A stretch of DNA of 64,000 nt from Portulaca oleracea (lineage: Eukaryota; Streptophyta; Magnoliopsida; Caryophyllales; Portulacaceae): NCBI GenBank assembly GCA_029582165.1, contig CM055869.1:7162425-7226424 (forward strand), in the 5' to 3' direction. Under the pieces are notes generated by a model. It saw nothing but the letters and a program-made list of their open reading frames with translations. It searched no databases and had not been told where the DNA came from. The position numbers and the translations under genes are program-made. Shown here in pieces: positions 1 through 12,106 of the stretch. Each line of letters starts with the position of its first letter. The stretch's first letter is position 1.

Positions 1-278
1 TATTGTTGCCGGAGGCAAAGTATAGGGTCCATATTGTTTCCGGAGACAAAGTATAGGGTCCAAAATATAAACTTTGAAATATGGCGGTCCAAAAAATAAG
101 TACCCTAAAGTTTGGGGTCCAAAAAGTAAAAAACTTGTCAGCTGACCATAGGTGTTGGTTACAGGCTGTTTTCACAGAGTTGCGCCTACCAACCTTTTAG
201 TTTTTCTTGAGCATTCCCTCTAGGTTTTAAAAAGAAAAAAAATTGAAAAATTAAAAATCTAAAAAAAAGAATAGGAAA
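1..278 (+). repeat. Leader of the older gypsy-like element, with 31-bp tandem repeat at window edge
   Basis: Positions 1-31 and 32-62 are two copies of a 31-bp unit (tattgttgccggaggcaaag... and tattgtttccggagacaaag...), and the array may continue left of the window. GGGTCC/GGTCC words recur down to about 123. From about 228 the strand is A-rich (aaaaagaaaaaaaattgaaaa), which resembles the untranslated leader of plant gypsy elements. The first good ATG follows at 279. No gene is seen here. Confidence 0.5.
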
Positions 279-1723
279 ATGGCATGTTTTAGCTTCCCTC
301 AAGATGATCATGAGTTATTTTGTGATTATCGTGATAGATTGGATGCTTATCTTGACTATTGGGCTCCATATGGTTATGATTTTTCTTGTGGGGAAGTTTT
401 ATGTGTTATTAATGAGGGTGTGAATTTTGAGACTCGTAACCTACTAAATTATTATGGTTTTAATGTTGAAAATAGTTATGAGGCTTTGGGTTTGCTTAAT
501 TGGTTGACTGGGAATACTCGTAAGTTTATGGAGAATTGTCGTTATGTGGGTTGTCATTTTGATAATCCTTGTGCTAGTCATGCTAAAGCTCATTATGAAG
601 ATTTATGTGTGAGTGCATGTCCCCCGTCCCCTTGTGTTGATTTGCATACTCAATCTCCATTTGTAGATCAACCTAGGGATCCTCATATGCTTGATTCATC
701 AAATACTCATGATTTTTGCTCTTATTGCCAATCATTTGATCATGATGTGAATGCTTGCACTCTGGCAATTCTTCAAGAATGCATTCGGCTTAACGAAAAG
801 AACAAGCAATGTGAGGAGACTTCCCATGCCACTATGCGCCATGAAGATTCATATGTGAGTACTCTTCCCTCTCCTCCTTTAATTCCCATGCATGTCCCCT
901 CCCCTTGTGCTCAATTTGAAATATCTACTCATGCTACCATGCATTCCACTTATGTTGCTCATACGAACTTTGTTGAAAATGATGTGAACTATGTGCAACA
1001 AGATGATGATCTTAATGCAAAAATTGAAAAAGTGGAAAATAAGATTCATGAGTTACTTTCTTTATTTCGTGAAATGAGACCGGATTTGTTTGAAAATGGT
1101 CATGAGTCTTTAAGTAGAATTGAGTCTTTCTCCCCATTATCCCCTACTATTCATGATGATTCCCCTTTATGTGATTATGGTGATAATGACTCTTTGTCTT
1201 TGACTTGTGTGCCACCCTCTCACGAATTAGAAATTGTTCCTCATGATGCTTATGTGTGTGATTATGAATCATTTTCTATGGATTATGAACCGGAGTGCTT
1301 CACTTTCACCTTTGATGATTATGATGATGAAACTTTATGCGATGGTGAGAGTGTTGTCATGGAGAGTAGTCCTACTTTTTCTTTGCACACATGTGATGAT
1401 GTACATGAGTTAGATGATAATCTTGGGTTGGGACTTGCTAGTGATGATATTGTTGAGGAGGTTGATGACTCTCTTATATGCTTTGAATGTGATGATGTAT
1501 CCCCCTCTCCCAATCATGTGATCCCTTACCATTCATTGTTTATCACTCCCTCACCCGACCATACATGCCTTGAGTCTCTAGGTCCCCTTAGAGGGTATGA
1601 TCCCCTCCTTGATCCATATCTTGTTCACCTAGAGGACTCGCCTAGAAAAATCACAATCATTCATTTCTTTCATCACTTTAATGATTTTTCTAAGGCATTT
1701 AATAAGATGTTGAGAACACTTAC
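279..1723 (+). pseudogene. gag-like ORF with CCHC knuckle, 5' part, split by the 44.6-kb insertion
   Basis: An open frame starts at ATG 279 and is intact up to the insertion point at codon 482. I do not recognise the family by name. The N-terminal half is rich in aromatic and Cys residues (FSFPQDDHELFCDYRD near the start). Near residue 147 it has C-x2-C-x4-H-x4-C (CSYC...H...C), a zinc knuckle of the gag type. The middle has a short coiled-coil-like stretch (about residues 245-265) and the rest is acidic (many D and E). The frame runs into the LTR and ends artificially at 1781. After the target duplication it resumes at 46298 in the same frame and stops at 46422-46424, so the uninterrupted ORF was about 523 codons. 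The flanks (A-rich leader, Athila-type PPT and LTR downstream) suggest a gag-only non-autonomous element. A captured host gene is the alternative. Confidence 0.65.
1719..1723. repeat. Target-site duplication CTTAC, left copy
   Basis: The five bases CTTAC directly precede the LTR start TGTAGACACC. The same five bases at 46293-46297 directly follow the LTR end CCCTACA. A 5-bp duplication is normal for Ty3/gypsy integrase. Confidence 0.9.
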
Positions 1724-3312
1724 TGTAGACACCGAAAATGGGTCAGACAGATTTTTTAGCTCAACCCGGGGGACGGGATAATGAAGGTTGGCGCGAATTT
1801 TGCCTTTGGGCCAAAATGGCAAGAATGGCGCGGATTCGAAGACTGGCCCAAGATATTGGATTTGCGCGGATTTCCGGAATTTGAAGCCAAAATATGAAAT
1901 TTGCAGATTTTTTTATGATTTGGGCCAAATTCTGGAGGATGGCGCGGATTTATTGAATTTGGGCCAAAATAGCGTGATTTGCGCGGATTTCAGTAAGCTG
2001 GCCCAAGTGGAGAGAGCCAAATCCGGGTTCAAGCTCAACCCGGAGACTCGCGCGGATTTTGGTAAAATATGGCCAATGAAGCTGCGCGGATCGCAGACCC
2101 GGCCCAAACCAAACCCGCCAAAGGTCCGCGCGGATCTTAAAACGCAGCGTTTCGGCAGGAGTTATTTTTGGTCAAGAAACTGCTGACGGTTTTTGACCCA
2201 AGGCCGTGAGAATCGCGCGGATCTGAGACGATGCAGGGCGCTTTCAGCGATTATCGGTTTTAGATCAACCCAACTATTTTGGGAAAACCGCGCGGTTCTT
2301 CTGCCGGTTTTTTCCTTGTTCTTTATCTATAAATAAGGGGGGGAGAGATTACTGAGGGGGATGATGAAAAAATTCTGGTCGAAAATAGCAAAAAGAATTC
2401 TGAGGATAACAAAGCGAAACACATTGAGGGTCCACGCGGATTTTTCTTCTGGACATTTCTGAGTCTCAAGTGGTCAGTTCTAGGTGAAATTTGCAAATAC
2501 TCGCTTGGAGTTGGCCGGAGCCGCGCGGATTTGGTAGGGCGCTTTCTTTTTTTTTCTTTTTCAGTTTCGTTATCATTTGATCAAATTTGTAAAAATGTAA
2601 TCCTAAGATTAGTCCCCGTCCGCTGTAATTTTTATTTTATCGGATGTTGGCATCTTTCTTTTATTGTTTGTTTCTGCATGATTAAAATTTTTTATATAAT
2701 GTGACGGCTTTATTTCTATTCTAAGTTTTCTGAGTAAAAACCCGACCTAGTAAAGGCCGCTTCGGCGGGCGGTGCAAGGGCATCCCCCTACACCGACTTC
2801 TTTACCCCCGGACCCGAGTTTTGGTTCGAGACCAGAGTCATTATTTCCTTGTTTTGTTAATTTTTACAAAATTAACTGGCGACTCCTCCATTTTTACGGT
2901 ATCCGCATTAAACTGACTTTCATTTTTTTTCTTTTCGATGCATATTGGTTACCGGTGCCGTTTGAACACCCGGATGGAAGCCACCATGGAACTACTGGAG
3001 CTTGGATCCGCGCGGATCTTCACCCAGTAGGCCAATGGAGGTTCCCATCTGTGGTTCAAATAATAAATTTTGGCCTAGATAGACCTAGAATCCGCGCGGA
3101 TTCTATGATTTGTTTTGGCCCATTTTTTTTTCTCTCGAAAATCTTTATGCGTTTCAAAGATCAAGAATAGTTGCGTTGAATCGGATTACCGTAATACGAA
3201 AATTCTTTTTTTTTTAAATTTCTTTAAAATCGTCCCTTAAGAAAATAAGCAACCCTACGTCGAATCGACTTTCCGTGGGGGACCGTGCCCTCCGGGGGCC
3301 GCGGGCCCTACA
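1724..3312 (+). repeat. 5' LTR, complete
   Basis: It starts TGTAGACACC after the TSD and ends CCCTACA one base before the PBS. It matches the 3' LTR at 44672-46292 nearly throughout but lacks about 16 bp (around tgggccggagcgg) near 3060. It holds a TATA box at 2326-2335 and at least ten copies of GCGCGGAT. A perfect 20-bp palindrome, TAGAATCCGCGCGGATTCTA, lies at 3086-3105. Short frames inside it have no recognisable product. Confidence 0.92.
2326..2335 (+). promoter_or_regulatory. TATA box of 5' LTR (TCTATAAATA)
   Basis: TCTATAAATA followed by AAGGGGGGGAG is a plant-type TATA box about 600 bp into the LTR. It is kept in all four LTR copies (2326, 14800, 27583, 45281). It would drive sense gag-pol transcription. 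Confidence 0.75.
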
Positions 3313-3313
3313 G

Positions 3314-3332
3314 TGGCGACTCCACTGGGGAC
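3314..3332 (+). other. Primer binding site, S1
   Basis: TGGCGACTCCACTGGGGAC starts one base after the LTR end and begins with the TGG expected from a tRNA CCA tail. Its complement resembles the tRNA-Arg-type primer described for Ogre elements; the tRNA assignment is inferred, the position is seen. Confidence 0.8.
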
Positions 3333-4737
3333 TTATAAGAGGGTAAAAACTTGAAGAGTCGGGTTTAGTTTTTTTTTAAAAAAAAGTTGTCACGTTTTTT
3401 TTTTTAACTTTAGGCATTATTTGCATTTCACGGGCCTTCCCCTTCGTCGGGCACACAAGGTACCGTTTAGGAAAATCCTTACTTATCATTTCGGGAAAAA
3501 CATTAACCATTCAACTCAGGTGGGTCCATTTAGACCTTCACCGAGCCGGCGGTTGTTTTTCCCCCTCGTGCCATACTCCTTAATCCACTTGATTAAAAGG
3601 AGCAACCCGGGGGCATTAACCTTCCATGCACCCCATGGAGGCCAAATACCCGGGACACGAGTTAGGAGCCGGTAGTGAATCGACCCTTAAACTCTAAACG
3701 TAGGGCCTTGGTTAGGATTGAACTGCATTTGTATGCTATGTGTTTTTCCCTATCCTCGAACCTGAGACCATGCAATAGTGCTTAGAGGAAAAAAGTTAAA
3801 AATGAAATTTTTTTATTTTTCATCTTTTCTGTTCTGTGTGACGGACCTTGGTTTAGGCCCGACGGTGAAGCCAGCCAGATCGCGCGGATTCTGTTGTGAT
3901 CGACTCGGCCATCGACAGCCTAAATCGGGGAAGGTCGGTGAACAGTCGGACTTGGCCCACATAGGACTCAGATCCGGGAATCAGCGCGATTCGAGTTGGG
4001 CCGGGTCACATGTGGTCCAAATTCTTCCGGGTTGTTTTCTTATCTTGTTTTTAAACGATTCGTGCCCTAATAGGCTCGAGCCCAAATCCGCGGACTTCTG
4101 TGGGGCTCGGTCATTGGCAGGCCTGAATCAGATCGGGGTCGTTTTGGGTCTTCGTTTGTGTTTGTGTTTTTTTTTTCCTTTTTTTGCATAGAATCTTGGT
4201 GTTTTGAGTCCGAAATACATTTGGGCTGTCTAAAGTCGTTGGGCCTCATGAGATCCACGCGGATTTTGTGAGCGGGCCTACCCTTTGTGTGGTCCAAATG
4301 GGTTTCTAGTTCGTTTAGTCCGCTAGATTAATATGTTTAACCCTTATGAGAAGCCTGAGTTCTTTCTGGATTCGGTCCGATAAGGCTTAAACATGTTATT
4401 TCGAGCTTGAGTCAGCATTCTGCATAAGAGTTTTATTTGGGTTTCGCATATAGTCTTGAGCCTTAGTTCGACTATTCGGAGTTCAAATAGAATTCTTCAT
4501 TCATTGCATGTTGTGTCTTTAGGAGGGCGTTGAGCTGAGTCTTTGAATTCCTCCACCTTTTCAGGACAGGATAGGTTGGTTTCGGGTTTATCAACGGACA
4601 AACCAAGGCGTTGGTAACCTTCGATATTCATTACGAAGAACGAAGACCGGTATCATCCGAGGTGACCAATCCAGAGGCGATCGACGGCGGGACATCCGAG
4701 GAGTAGTTGAGAGTTTAGTGATTGATCCATCCAAACC
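3333..4737 (+). other. 5' leader between PBS and gag, S1
   Basis: This is a long untranslated leader. Short frames occur in it but none resembles a known protein. It contains several GGCCC/GGGCC and GCGCGGAT words. Compared with 16630-16830 in S2, about 185 bp is missing near 4130, apparently by deletion between similar sequences ending in ggtcggggtc. A long leader is usual in Tat/Ogre elements. Confidence 0.7.
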
Positions 4738-7700
4738 ATGTCAAACCCAAATGATGACGGCAGCGGGGGTCAACCACACTGGATCTTTGGGAAGAAGTCG
4801 CTCCATCACCACCACTCCAACATCGACTTGGAGCAATTAACCAATGTGATTCTAAACATGCAAGTTTCGATGAACGCCACCGAGGCGCAGAACTGCAGAA
4901 TCGACGTGTTATCCATGCCATGGAGGAGGCAAAGAACTCAATGTGAAGAATCCTCCCACGGGGAGGTTGATCAACTGGTAGGGAAGGATGGATCGGTCCA
5001 CGGGATCTAAAATTCGAGATTAGATCGCATCGAGCGATGTTGAAGGAATCTACTTTGTCAACAACCAATTTATGGATGATGTCGCTTTACACGGTGCCTT
5101 CGGGAAGGCTTCCCTAAGTTCAACATGCCGACATTAAGTTCCACTGTTGAGAGCCCTCATCGCATGTAAGGAACTTTCTAGGGCGATGATGCTGGGCGGG
5201 GTAGAGGAAGACATCTATCACATTATTTTTCCTTGGACTTTGGGACTGATGTTATGAAGTGGTACAACACTCTCACCCACCCAAGACTACACAATGGAGT
5301 TTGCTTTGCAAGGAGTTCTTACATCGATTCTACAATGTAGACATGCCATCACTTTAAGGGACATGGAATTAGTGAAGCAAGAGGAGAAAGAATCTTTCTC
5401 GACTACTTTGCTCGGAGATCAAAGGCTCAAATGGTGGACCGACCATCCAAGAGCACCAAGTAGACATGCTTATTAGAAGTCTACAACCGTCATACAACGC
5501 TCATTTGAGGTTTCAACCCCTTAAAGATTTCGCTACATTAAGACTGGCTGGGACTAAAATAGAAAGTGAGTTTGCTAAGGGAGTTACAACTGGGGGCTGG
5601 AAGAACACCTATACTAACAGGATGTCGGCTGGCCCATCTGCATCCAACAACAAGGGGAACGAGGTGAATGCCTTACAACGCTACACCGAATACACCCCTA
5701 TAGACACTACGTACGCTCAAGCTTTAGAGCGTCTCTTAAGCAAGGGAATGATTACTCTTCCCGACTTAAGACCGGAGCCAAAAGAGAAGCCACTAATGGG
5801 ACGCCGCAAGTTCGCAAGTATCATAGGCTCGAGGGCACGAGCACCGAACAAAGGCTTTACTTTGAAGAACAGGATGGAAGAGATGTTTAGGTCCAAACAA
5901 CTACCCTTACCGAAGGCAGCACAAAAACCTAGCAACACAAACAATCCACTAGGTTCACTGCATATACACGCCGTGTTTGAGGAATGCGAATGGGATCCCT
6001 CGGATTTCATTACCGATGCAAAGAAGTCAACTTACATCATGCATTACTTCACGGAGGGCCATGAGGTCAACGGTTTATGGGCTAGTGACGAGGAAGATGT
6101 CTATGGTGAGCCTCATGCTGAGAGGGCCACGGACAACTTTTGGGATTCTGATGGAGATGAGGACTTTTCGGGAACAGCAAAGTCTGGAGAGGCCAAAACT
6201 CCGGATGTTACTTTCCTAACAAAGTCAGGGCGCCATAATCATCAAGGAGGCCCTTCCCAAGTCCAACCTCAAGATAAGGGAAAGGAGAAGGTAGGAGAGG
6301 TAGTGATCCCCGTTCCGGAGGAGGATTTGATGTTAAAGCAGTTGAAGAGATTGAAGATGGATGTTACGGTATGGCAATTGTTGGCGGCTTCACAAAAGCA
6401 CAGGCAAGCCCTGATCGAGGCTTTGAGCAAGTTGGAAGTATCACCCGAGACTACGCCCGAAGAAATAGTATCTTTTGTCACATCCGCAGAATACCATAAC
6501 TTTTGGTGATGAGGATTTGCCTAAGGAAGGTCTTGCACACAACAAGGCTTTATACTTGACCGTGGGTTGTGCCAGTAAGGTGATACCTTTAGTATTGGTG
6601 GACAACGGATCTGCAGTGAACATCTGTCCATGGAGGACGGCACAGAAGCTGGGGATTCAATCCCATCAGCTTACCCAGCAGGCCATTCAACTTAGGGCTT
6701 ACGACAACACTCCTAGACGAATCTTGGGTTCGATTGCTACCAATTACCATGGATGCAATTTCTAGCAATGTAGAGTTTCTAGTGTTGATATTCCGATCAT
6801 TTAACCTTTGTTAGACGCCTTGGTTGCGCGACAACAAGCGGTGTCATCTACTTTACATCAGAAGGTGAAGATGATGGTTAAGGGGCAGGTGGTAACAGTC
6901 AAAGGAGAGGAGTTAGCAGCTGTAATTACTTCAAAGAAACCTATGATCGAGGTAGAACATAACTCCAAGGACGAGGAGTTCCACCATTTCGATATCGTAG
7001 CTACCTTGGAGAAGGAAGAAGCACCTTTGGACTTCGATCCTTATTCCAACAGGAAGGTGAACGCAATTTTGAAGCGACATGGATACTTTCCCGGGTTACC
7101 TTTGGGAAGAAGAGCTCAAGGGCCTACATCTTTTTCTTTGACTCAAGGAGGGAGCTATCACTTTGGTTTAGGCTACATTCCAACAGAGGAAGAGAGGAGA
7201 TTAGCTAAGAAGGTTAGGAGAGTTAGGAGAGATGAGCCAATACCGCTTTATAGCATAAAGCCATATCCACTCACGCTTAATGGCCGCATGAGGGAAGGAG
7301 ATCATTTCCTTACTTTGGTTTTCCTGAGCCCTACTATTCAAGAGCAAGGGCATCTTAGTTCCGGTTTAGAGATCTTCAACGATCGCATGCTACTCAAGAG
7401 GAATTGTTCACACCGGCAGGGAGAACAGACCCCACTAGAATGGACTCATCTAGCAGGAGTAACATCTTTGGAATGTTGTTCGGCCAAGAAGCACAAATGA
7501 GAGGAGAAACACTGGAGGCGCTTTCCTGGCCCTATCAAGCATGGATTTCGATCCTACTAAGCTCATCGCTACATGGGGTCAGGAAACCAAGCAAGTCACC
7601 TGGACGTCGGCCAAAGGAGACAAGGAGTTTGTGTTAGCTTTAGGAGAATCAATGCTCGGGTCAGAGTATAGTGTCAATCCTGTTGTTGTTCCCTTTTCTG

Positions 7701-8162
7701 AGTCTGTCTTAGAGTCAGGTCTTAAGTTCAATCAGTTTGTTGCATCTACTTAGGGGTCCGCTTGAGTCACCTGTTGATGTTCTTGTTTCTGAATTCAATG
7801 AAATGAACTCATTTGCTTATGGTTCTTCTTATTCCCCATCCCTGAACTGCTTCGCCTCTAATGAAAATAATCAAGATGCTGTAAACGAATCAGAAATTCC
7901 TAAAGATCTTTTAAAAGCCGTAGAGAAACATGAAAATCGAATTTCCGTAATTGAAGAAACTATAGAAGTAAACCTAGGTATACCTGAAGAGCCTAAATTA
8001 ACCAAAATTGGGAAACTTTTAACCATCAGAGAGCAAGAGCACTTTACTCTTCTCTTACGAGAATTTGTAGATGTCTTTGCCTGGTCATATCAAGATATGC
8101 CAGGTATAGACCGAGAAATAGTGAACACGTAATTCCGCTTTACTCGACGCTAAACCGGTTAA

Positions 8163-9245
8163 ATGAAGCTTAGGCGTATGAAACCGGAGTGGGCGTTGAA
8201 GATTAAGGAGGAAGTCGAGAAGCAGTTGAAGGTAGGCTTCATTAGGGTGTCAGAATATCCACACTGGATAGCTAATGTAGTCTCGGTTCCAAAGAAAGAT
8301 GGGAGAGTTCGGATGTGCGTAGACTTTAGAGATTTAAACAAGGCAAGTCCGAAGGATGACTTTCCTTTACCTCATATCGATGTTTTGGTAGACAACACCT
8401 GTAGGCATGCCCTTCTTTCATTCATGGATGGGTATTCAGGTTATAACCAGGTTAAAATGGCAGAGGAGGATATGGAGAAGACGACGTTCATCACACATTG
8501 GGGTACATTCTGTTATGTAGTGATGCCATTCGGGTTGAAAAATGCAGGGGCGACTTATCAGAGGACAGCCACCACATTATTGCATGATATGATGCATAAA
8601 GAGGCAGAGGTTTACGTAGACGACATGATCATCAAGTCTGTTAACCGTGACACACACTTGGATAGCCTTAGAAGATTCTTCCATAGGCTGCGGAAATACG
8701 GAATGAGGTTGAACCCTCAGAAGTGTGCTTTTGGAGTGACGTCAGGCAGGTTATTGGGTTTTGTAGTGAGCTCTAGGGGAATCGAGGTTGATCCAGCAAA
8801 GATCAAGGCGATACAGGAAATGCCACCGCCTAAGACAGAGAAGGAGATAAGGGGTTTTCTCGGACGATTGCAATACATAAGCCGGTTCATTTCGAAATTA
8901 ACCATGATTTGTGACCCTATATTTAAGAAGTTGAGGAAAGGGGTCAAATCTGAGTGGGATGAAAAATGTCAAGCAGCTTTTGACAAAATTAAAGAGTACT
9001 TGGCTAATCCGCCTGTGTTAGTTCCACCAGTACCTGAAAAGCCTTTATTGTTGTACTTAACAATCACTGAGTCGGCAATGGGGGCTATGCTAGCTCAAAG
9101 ATACGATGGTGAAGAGCGAGCCATTTACTACTTAAGCAAGAAGTTTCTAGAATATGAAGCCCGGTACTCCAACATTGAGAGATTATCCCTTGCCTTAGTG
9201 TGGGCAACGAGGAAATTACGTCGCCACAAGATACCGTGCATGTGA
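8163..9245 (+). CDS. Reverse transcriptase and first RNase H block, S1
   Basis: This is an uninterrupted 360-residue stretch of the S1 gag-pol. RT landmarks are seen in order: a fingers motif ending VPKKDGRVRMCVDFRDLN, then the LPHIDVLVDN and FMDGYSGYNQ blocks, the VMPFGLKNAGATYQ block, and the YVDD catalytic box near residue 155. The RNase H that follows has LLLYLTITESAMGAML where an active enzyme would have an aspartate-containing LxxDAS-like motif, so it is degenerate, as known for Tat-lineage elements. The stretch is bounded by indels on both sides and is not an independent gene. Confidence 0.85.
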   Translation: MKLRRMKPEWALKIKEEVEKQLKVGFIRVSEYPHWIANVVSVPKKDGRVRMCVDFRDLNKASPKDDFPLPHIDVLVDNTCRHALLSFMDGYSGYNQVKMAEEDMEKTTFITHWGTFCYVVMPFGLKNAGATYQRTATTLLHDMMHKEAEVYVDDMIIKSVNRDTHLDSLRRFFHRLRKYGMRLNPQKCAFGVTSGRLLGFVVSSRGIEVDPAKIKAIQEMPPPKTEKEIRGFLGRLQYISRFISKLTMICDPIFKKLRKGVKSEWDEKCQAAFDKIKEYLANPPVLVPPVPEKPLLLYLTITESAMGAMLAQRYDGEERAIYYLSKKFLEYEARYSNIERLSLALVWATRKLRRHKIPCM

Positions 9246-10404
9246 CCGCATTCATGAATCCTCTCAAGTACTTGATGGAGCAGCCACTGGTCAACAGTAG
9301 AGTAGCTCGGTGGATGGTTATGTTATCGGAGTTCGACTTACAATTTGTTCCACAAAAAGCCATAAAAGGAAGAGCATGCAGATTTTTCGCGATTTACTGC
9401 TGAGGAGGCTAGTGAAGAAAAGTTAGATTTTCCGATGAAGAAGTATTTCAAACACGTAAAGAAACATGGGAAATGTATTTTGATGGAGCTTCCAATCAAA
9501 GTGGATTCTGTAGGAATCATTTTGATTTCTCCGAAGGAGCCCATACTCCTATTTCCGTGAAGTTAGATTTTGAGGCGACAAATAATGTAGCTGAATACGA
9601 GGCATGTATCATCGTACGCAGTGCCGTGGAAATGGACATAAAGTGCATAAGGATATTTGGTGATTCGAGCCTTATAATAAACCAGTTTGCAATAAGTGGA
9701 AGGTGAAGAACGAAGCTTTGGCACCCTACCAGCTTACGTAAGGGATTTAGCGTAACACTTTGATCAAGTAGTGTTCACTTATTTACCTCGAGCATAATGA
9801 GTTAGTCGATGCATTAGCAAAGTCGCATCCTTGCTAAATATCCCGAGAGGAGTTGTGTCTATGCCGATATGCAGAGAGAAGAAGTCAACCGCTTATGTTT
9901 ATTCCTTGGAAGTTTGTGAGATAGACTCGACTTGTTGGTATTATGACATCTACCAATACCTCACCAAAGGGGTTTACCCGAGGATTCTACCACAAGATCA
10001 CAAAGAGCAATCGACTCTTAGCCGCAGATTGTTTGATTCAGGATCATTGTACAAAAAAGACGGATATGGGTATCAATTTGCTTTGTTTAGAACAGAGAAG
10101 CTCGTAACTTGATGAAGGAAGTTCATGGGGAGAATGTGGCCCGATATGAATGGACGGATGTTGTCCAAGAAGGTTCAAAGGATGGGGTATTACCGGTCGA
10201 CTATGGAAGCCGATCGTCACGACTATGTGAAACGGCTACAAGTGTCAAATCTATGCGAACTCAACACCAACCCCCGTCATTTTTGACCACGTTAACCTCG
10301 CCATGGCCATTTTCAGTTTGGGGCATTGATATCATAGGGAAGGTGACTCCTAAAGGAACGGAGGACATGAGTATGTCAGAGCCATTGACTACTTCACAAA
10401 ATGG

Positions 10405-11163
10405 GTGGAAGCGGCATCCTATGCAAAACTAACTTCTAAGCACGTAGCCAAATTCATACTTAGAAACATAATATGCCGCTATGGGGTTCCACACGAATTG
10501 ATAAGTGATAATGGGGTTCACTTCAAGAAAGAGACGACGGAATTGTTAGCAAAATACAAGATCCAACATCATAGATCTTCGGTATATCGACCTCAGACCA
10601 ATGGAGCGGTTGAGGCAGCTAACAAAAATCTCACTAGGATAGTAGAGAAAATGGCTTCCTCTTATAAGGATTGGCCTGATAAACTACCTTTTGCCTTATG
10701 GGGTTATCGAACTTCTATTCGTACATCCACCGGAGCAACTCCTTACTCCTTGGTATATGGAATGGAAGCGGTATTGCCAGTAGAGGTAGCAATACCTTCA
10801 TTACGGATTATAGCGGAGAGTCAGATTCCGGAAGCGGAATGGGCTAGGGCTAGGTATGAAGAGTTAGTCAGCATTGATGAAAGGAGACTCAGAGCCATGC
10901 ACAATGTCCAGATATACCAGAGTCGTGTGTCCAGGGCATTTAATAAGAAGGTCAAACTAAAAGACCTTGGAGAGGGTGACATGGTTTTGAAGGAGATACG
11001 GGCACCTATTCAGGACCCAAGAGGGAAGTTTAGGCCCAATTGGATGGGACCTTACATCATAAAGGAAATTCTTCCCGGAGGGGCGGTAAGATTAGTAGAT
11101 TTGGAAGGAGAAGAATGTGTTCAGCTGACAAACTTAGATCAACTTAAGAAGTTTTATGCGTAA
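10405..11163 (+). CDS. Integrase catalytic core and C-terminal part, S1
   Basis: This open stretch reads from inside the integrase core to the gag-pol stop. It shows RYGVPHELISDNG with the second catalytic Asp, then YRPQTNGAVEAANK with the catalytic Glu. A basic C-terminal region (FNKKVKLKDLGEGDMVLK, about residue 190) and a GPYIIKEILPGGAVRLVDL segment follow. The first catalytic Asp (WGIDIIG) lies upstream in another frame at about 10325. The same segment is intact in S2. Confidence 0.85.
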   Translation: MEAASYAKLTSKHVAKFILRNIICRYGVPHELISDNGVHFKKETTELLAKYKIQHHRSSVYRPQTNGAVEAANKNLTRIVEKMASSYKDWPDKLPFALWGYRTSIRTSTGATPYSLVYGMEAVLPVEVAIPSLRIIAESQIPEAEWARARYEELVSIDERRLRAMHNVQIYQSRVSRAFNKKVKLKDLGEGDMVLKEIRAPIQDPRGKFRPNWMGPYIIKEILPGGAVRLVDLEGEECVQLTNLDQLKKFYA

Positions 11164-12106
11164 AAGGTAAAAGTGGACATAGCAACTGGTATTTAAAACC
11201 AGCAACTATCCTTGTAAGAATCAGCTACTGGCCCATTTGTCCAGCAACTGATTTACTTTTCTCGAACTACGATGGCCTGATTCCACACATTGTGGATACG
11301 TAGGAAGCTTTCAAAAGCCCTACCACCAATTAAAATTTCCTAATTTTGACTTTCTTTTAAAAGCAACATTGAACTCTCGCGTTCAATGGCACTTGAAATA
11401 AAATATAAGGCTCGAATTTTCAAAAATCCAAGTTCCAGGAGATCTTCGCGGATTTCCAGATGTCAAAATTGGACTTTTTTGATTTTAGGTTTTCCCGGTT
11501 CATTTCAATATTGGGCCTGTGAACCCTCACAGGATCCGCGCAGATTTTCTTGTTTCAGGCCTAAGATACTCGCAGTCTATTTTGGAGCCGTTTTGGCCAA
11601 ATCCGCGCGGATTCCTCCATTTTCTGGGCCAAAGTTTCTTCGGTAATTCTACGCGGATTTATGTTTTGACCTGAAAATACCCAGTTTGAGAGCAATTCGG
11701 TGTAGATCCGCATGATTTATGTTTTTCGACTTTCTTTCGCTTTCAAATTCGCGACCAGATACTCAAAATACTCACCGATATTTTTCGAAAGCGCTAGTAG
11801 AGTCATGGATTTCACCTTTCCCCCGGCTTGTTTTCTTTCTCTCTCTCTTTTAGGTTTCCTTCGTAATGCAAAAGTCTGTTCGGATTTTACATTTTTTTTT
11901 ATGTGCAGAAGTTCTCGCAAATTTCACATATATGGTAGAAAATTCTAGGGAATTTCAAGAAATATGATTCTTTATTATTATTTCCAAACAACAAAAAGAA
12001 AGAGCATGCAAATTTATAATTTGCTACTCAAACGTTCATCAGCATTCTAAAAAAAAAACACACTTAAAAGGAAAAAACACAAATCTAAAGGCAAGTAGCA
12101 TGCTTC
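11164..12106. other. Noncoding segment between pol stop and antisense gene 1, S1
   Basis: This is the tail-to-tail space between the sense pol stop and the antisense gene 1 stop. It begins with agcaact repeats, then a block at 11263-11308 (CGAACTACGATGGCCTGATT...GGATACGTAGG) of a kind commonly seen downstream of pol in Tat/Ogre elements. GCGCGGAT words and an A-rich tract follow. Poly-A signals for both transcripts probably lie here, but I cannot place them. Confidence 0.6.
11263..11308 (+). promoter_or_regulatory. Conserved post-pol motif (CGAACTACG...GATACGTAGG), S1
   Basis: CGAACTACGATGGCCTGATT, a short variable spacer and TGTGGATACGTAGG occur about 100 bp after the pol stop. The same block lies at 23994-24039 and 36699-36744. 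I recall very similar blocks after pol in other Tat/Ogre elements. Its role is unknown. Confidence 0.5.

Larger units (their letters stand above)
4738..11163 (+). pseudogene. gag-pol: gag-pol polyprotein, copy S1 (frame broken by many indels)
   Basis: The start is the MSNPNDDG methionine, shared by all three copies, and the stop is TAA at 11161-11163. Order: Retrotrans_gag-type region (4738-6480, heavily frameshifted at first), aspartic protease with a VDNGSA active site (about 6600), G-patch-like stretch (about 7060-7190), RT (8163-8700), RNase H (about 9040-9245), aRH (9473-9706), and integrase with zinc finger and DDE core (about 10109-11163). At least ten frame changes separate these blocks. 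Most lie where S2 or S3 have an intact CAG, CTG or CCG, so many may be sequence errors. The product would make particles and cDNA and integrate it. Sense transcription is expected from the LTR at 1724. Confidence 0.85.

Noticed and set aside
1788..2186. Plus-strand frame rich in 'ADFRNL/ADFSKL' repeats in the LTR (also 44736-45134)
   Set aside because: The repeated residues come from the GCGCGGATTT motif; no protein family matches, and the frame is absent from the truncated LTRs.
2772..3170. Plus-strand frame MQGHPPTPTSLPPD... inside the LTR, repeated at 15252, 28030 and 45733
   Set aside because: It lies within every LTR copy, crosses the LTR promoter-leader region and has no known domain. 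Conservation follows from LTR identity.
8159..9363. Minus-strand open frames opposite RT and RNase H (for example 8159-8341, 8717-8947, 9085-9363)
   Set aside because: They mirror the sense RT/RNase H frame, are short, lack motifs, and recur in each copy only because the sense strand is conserved.
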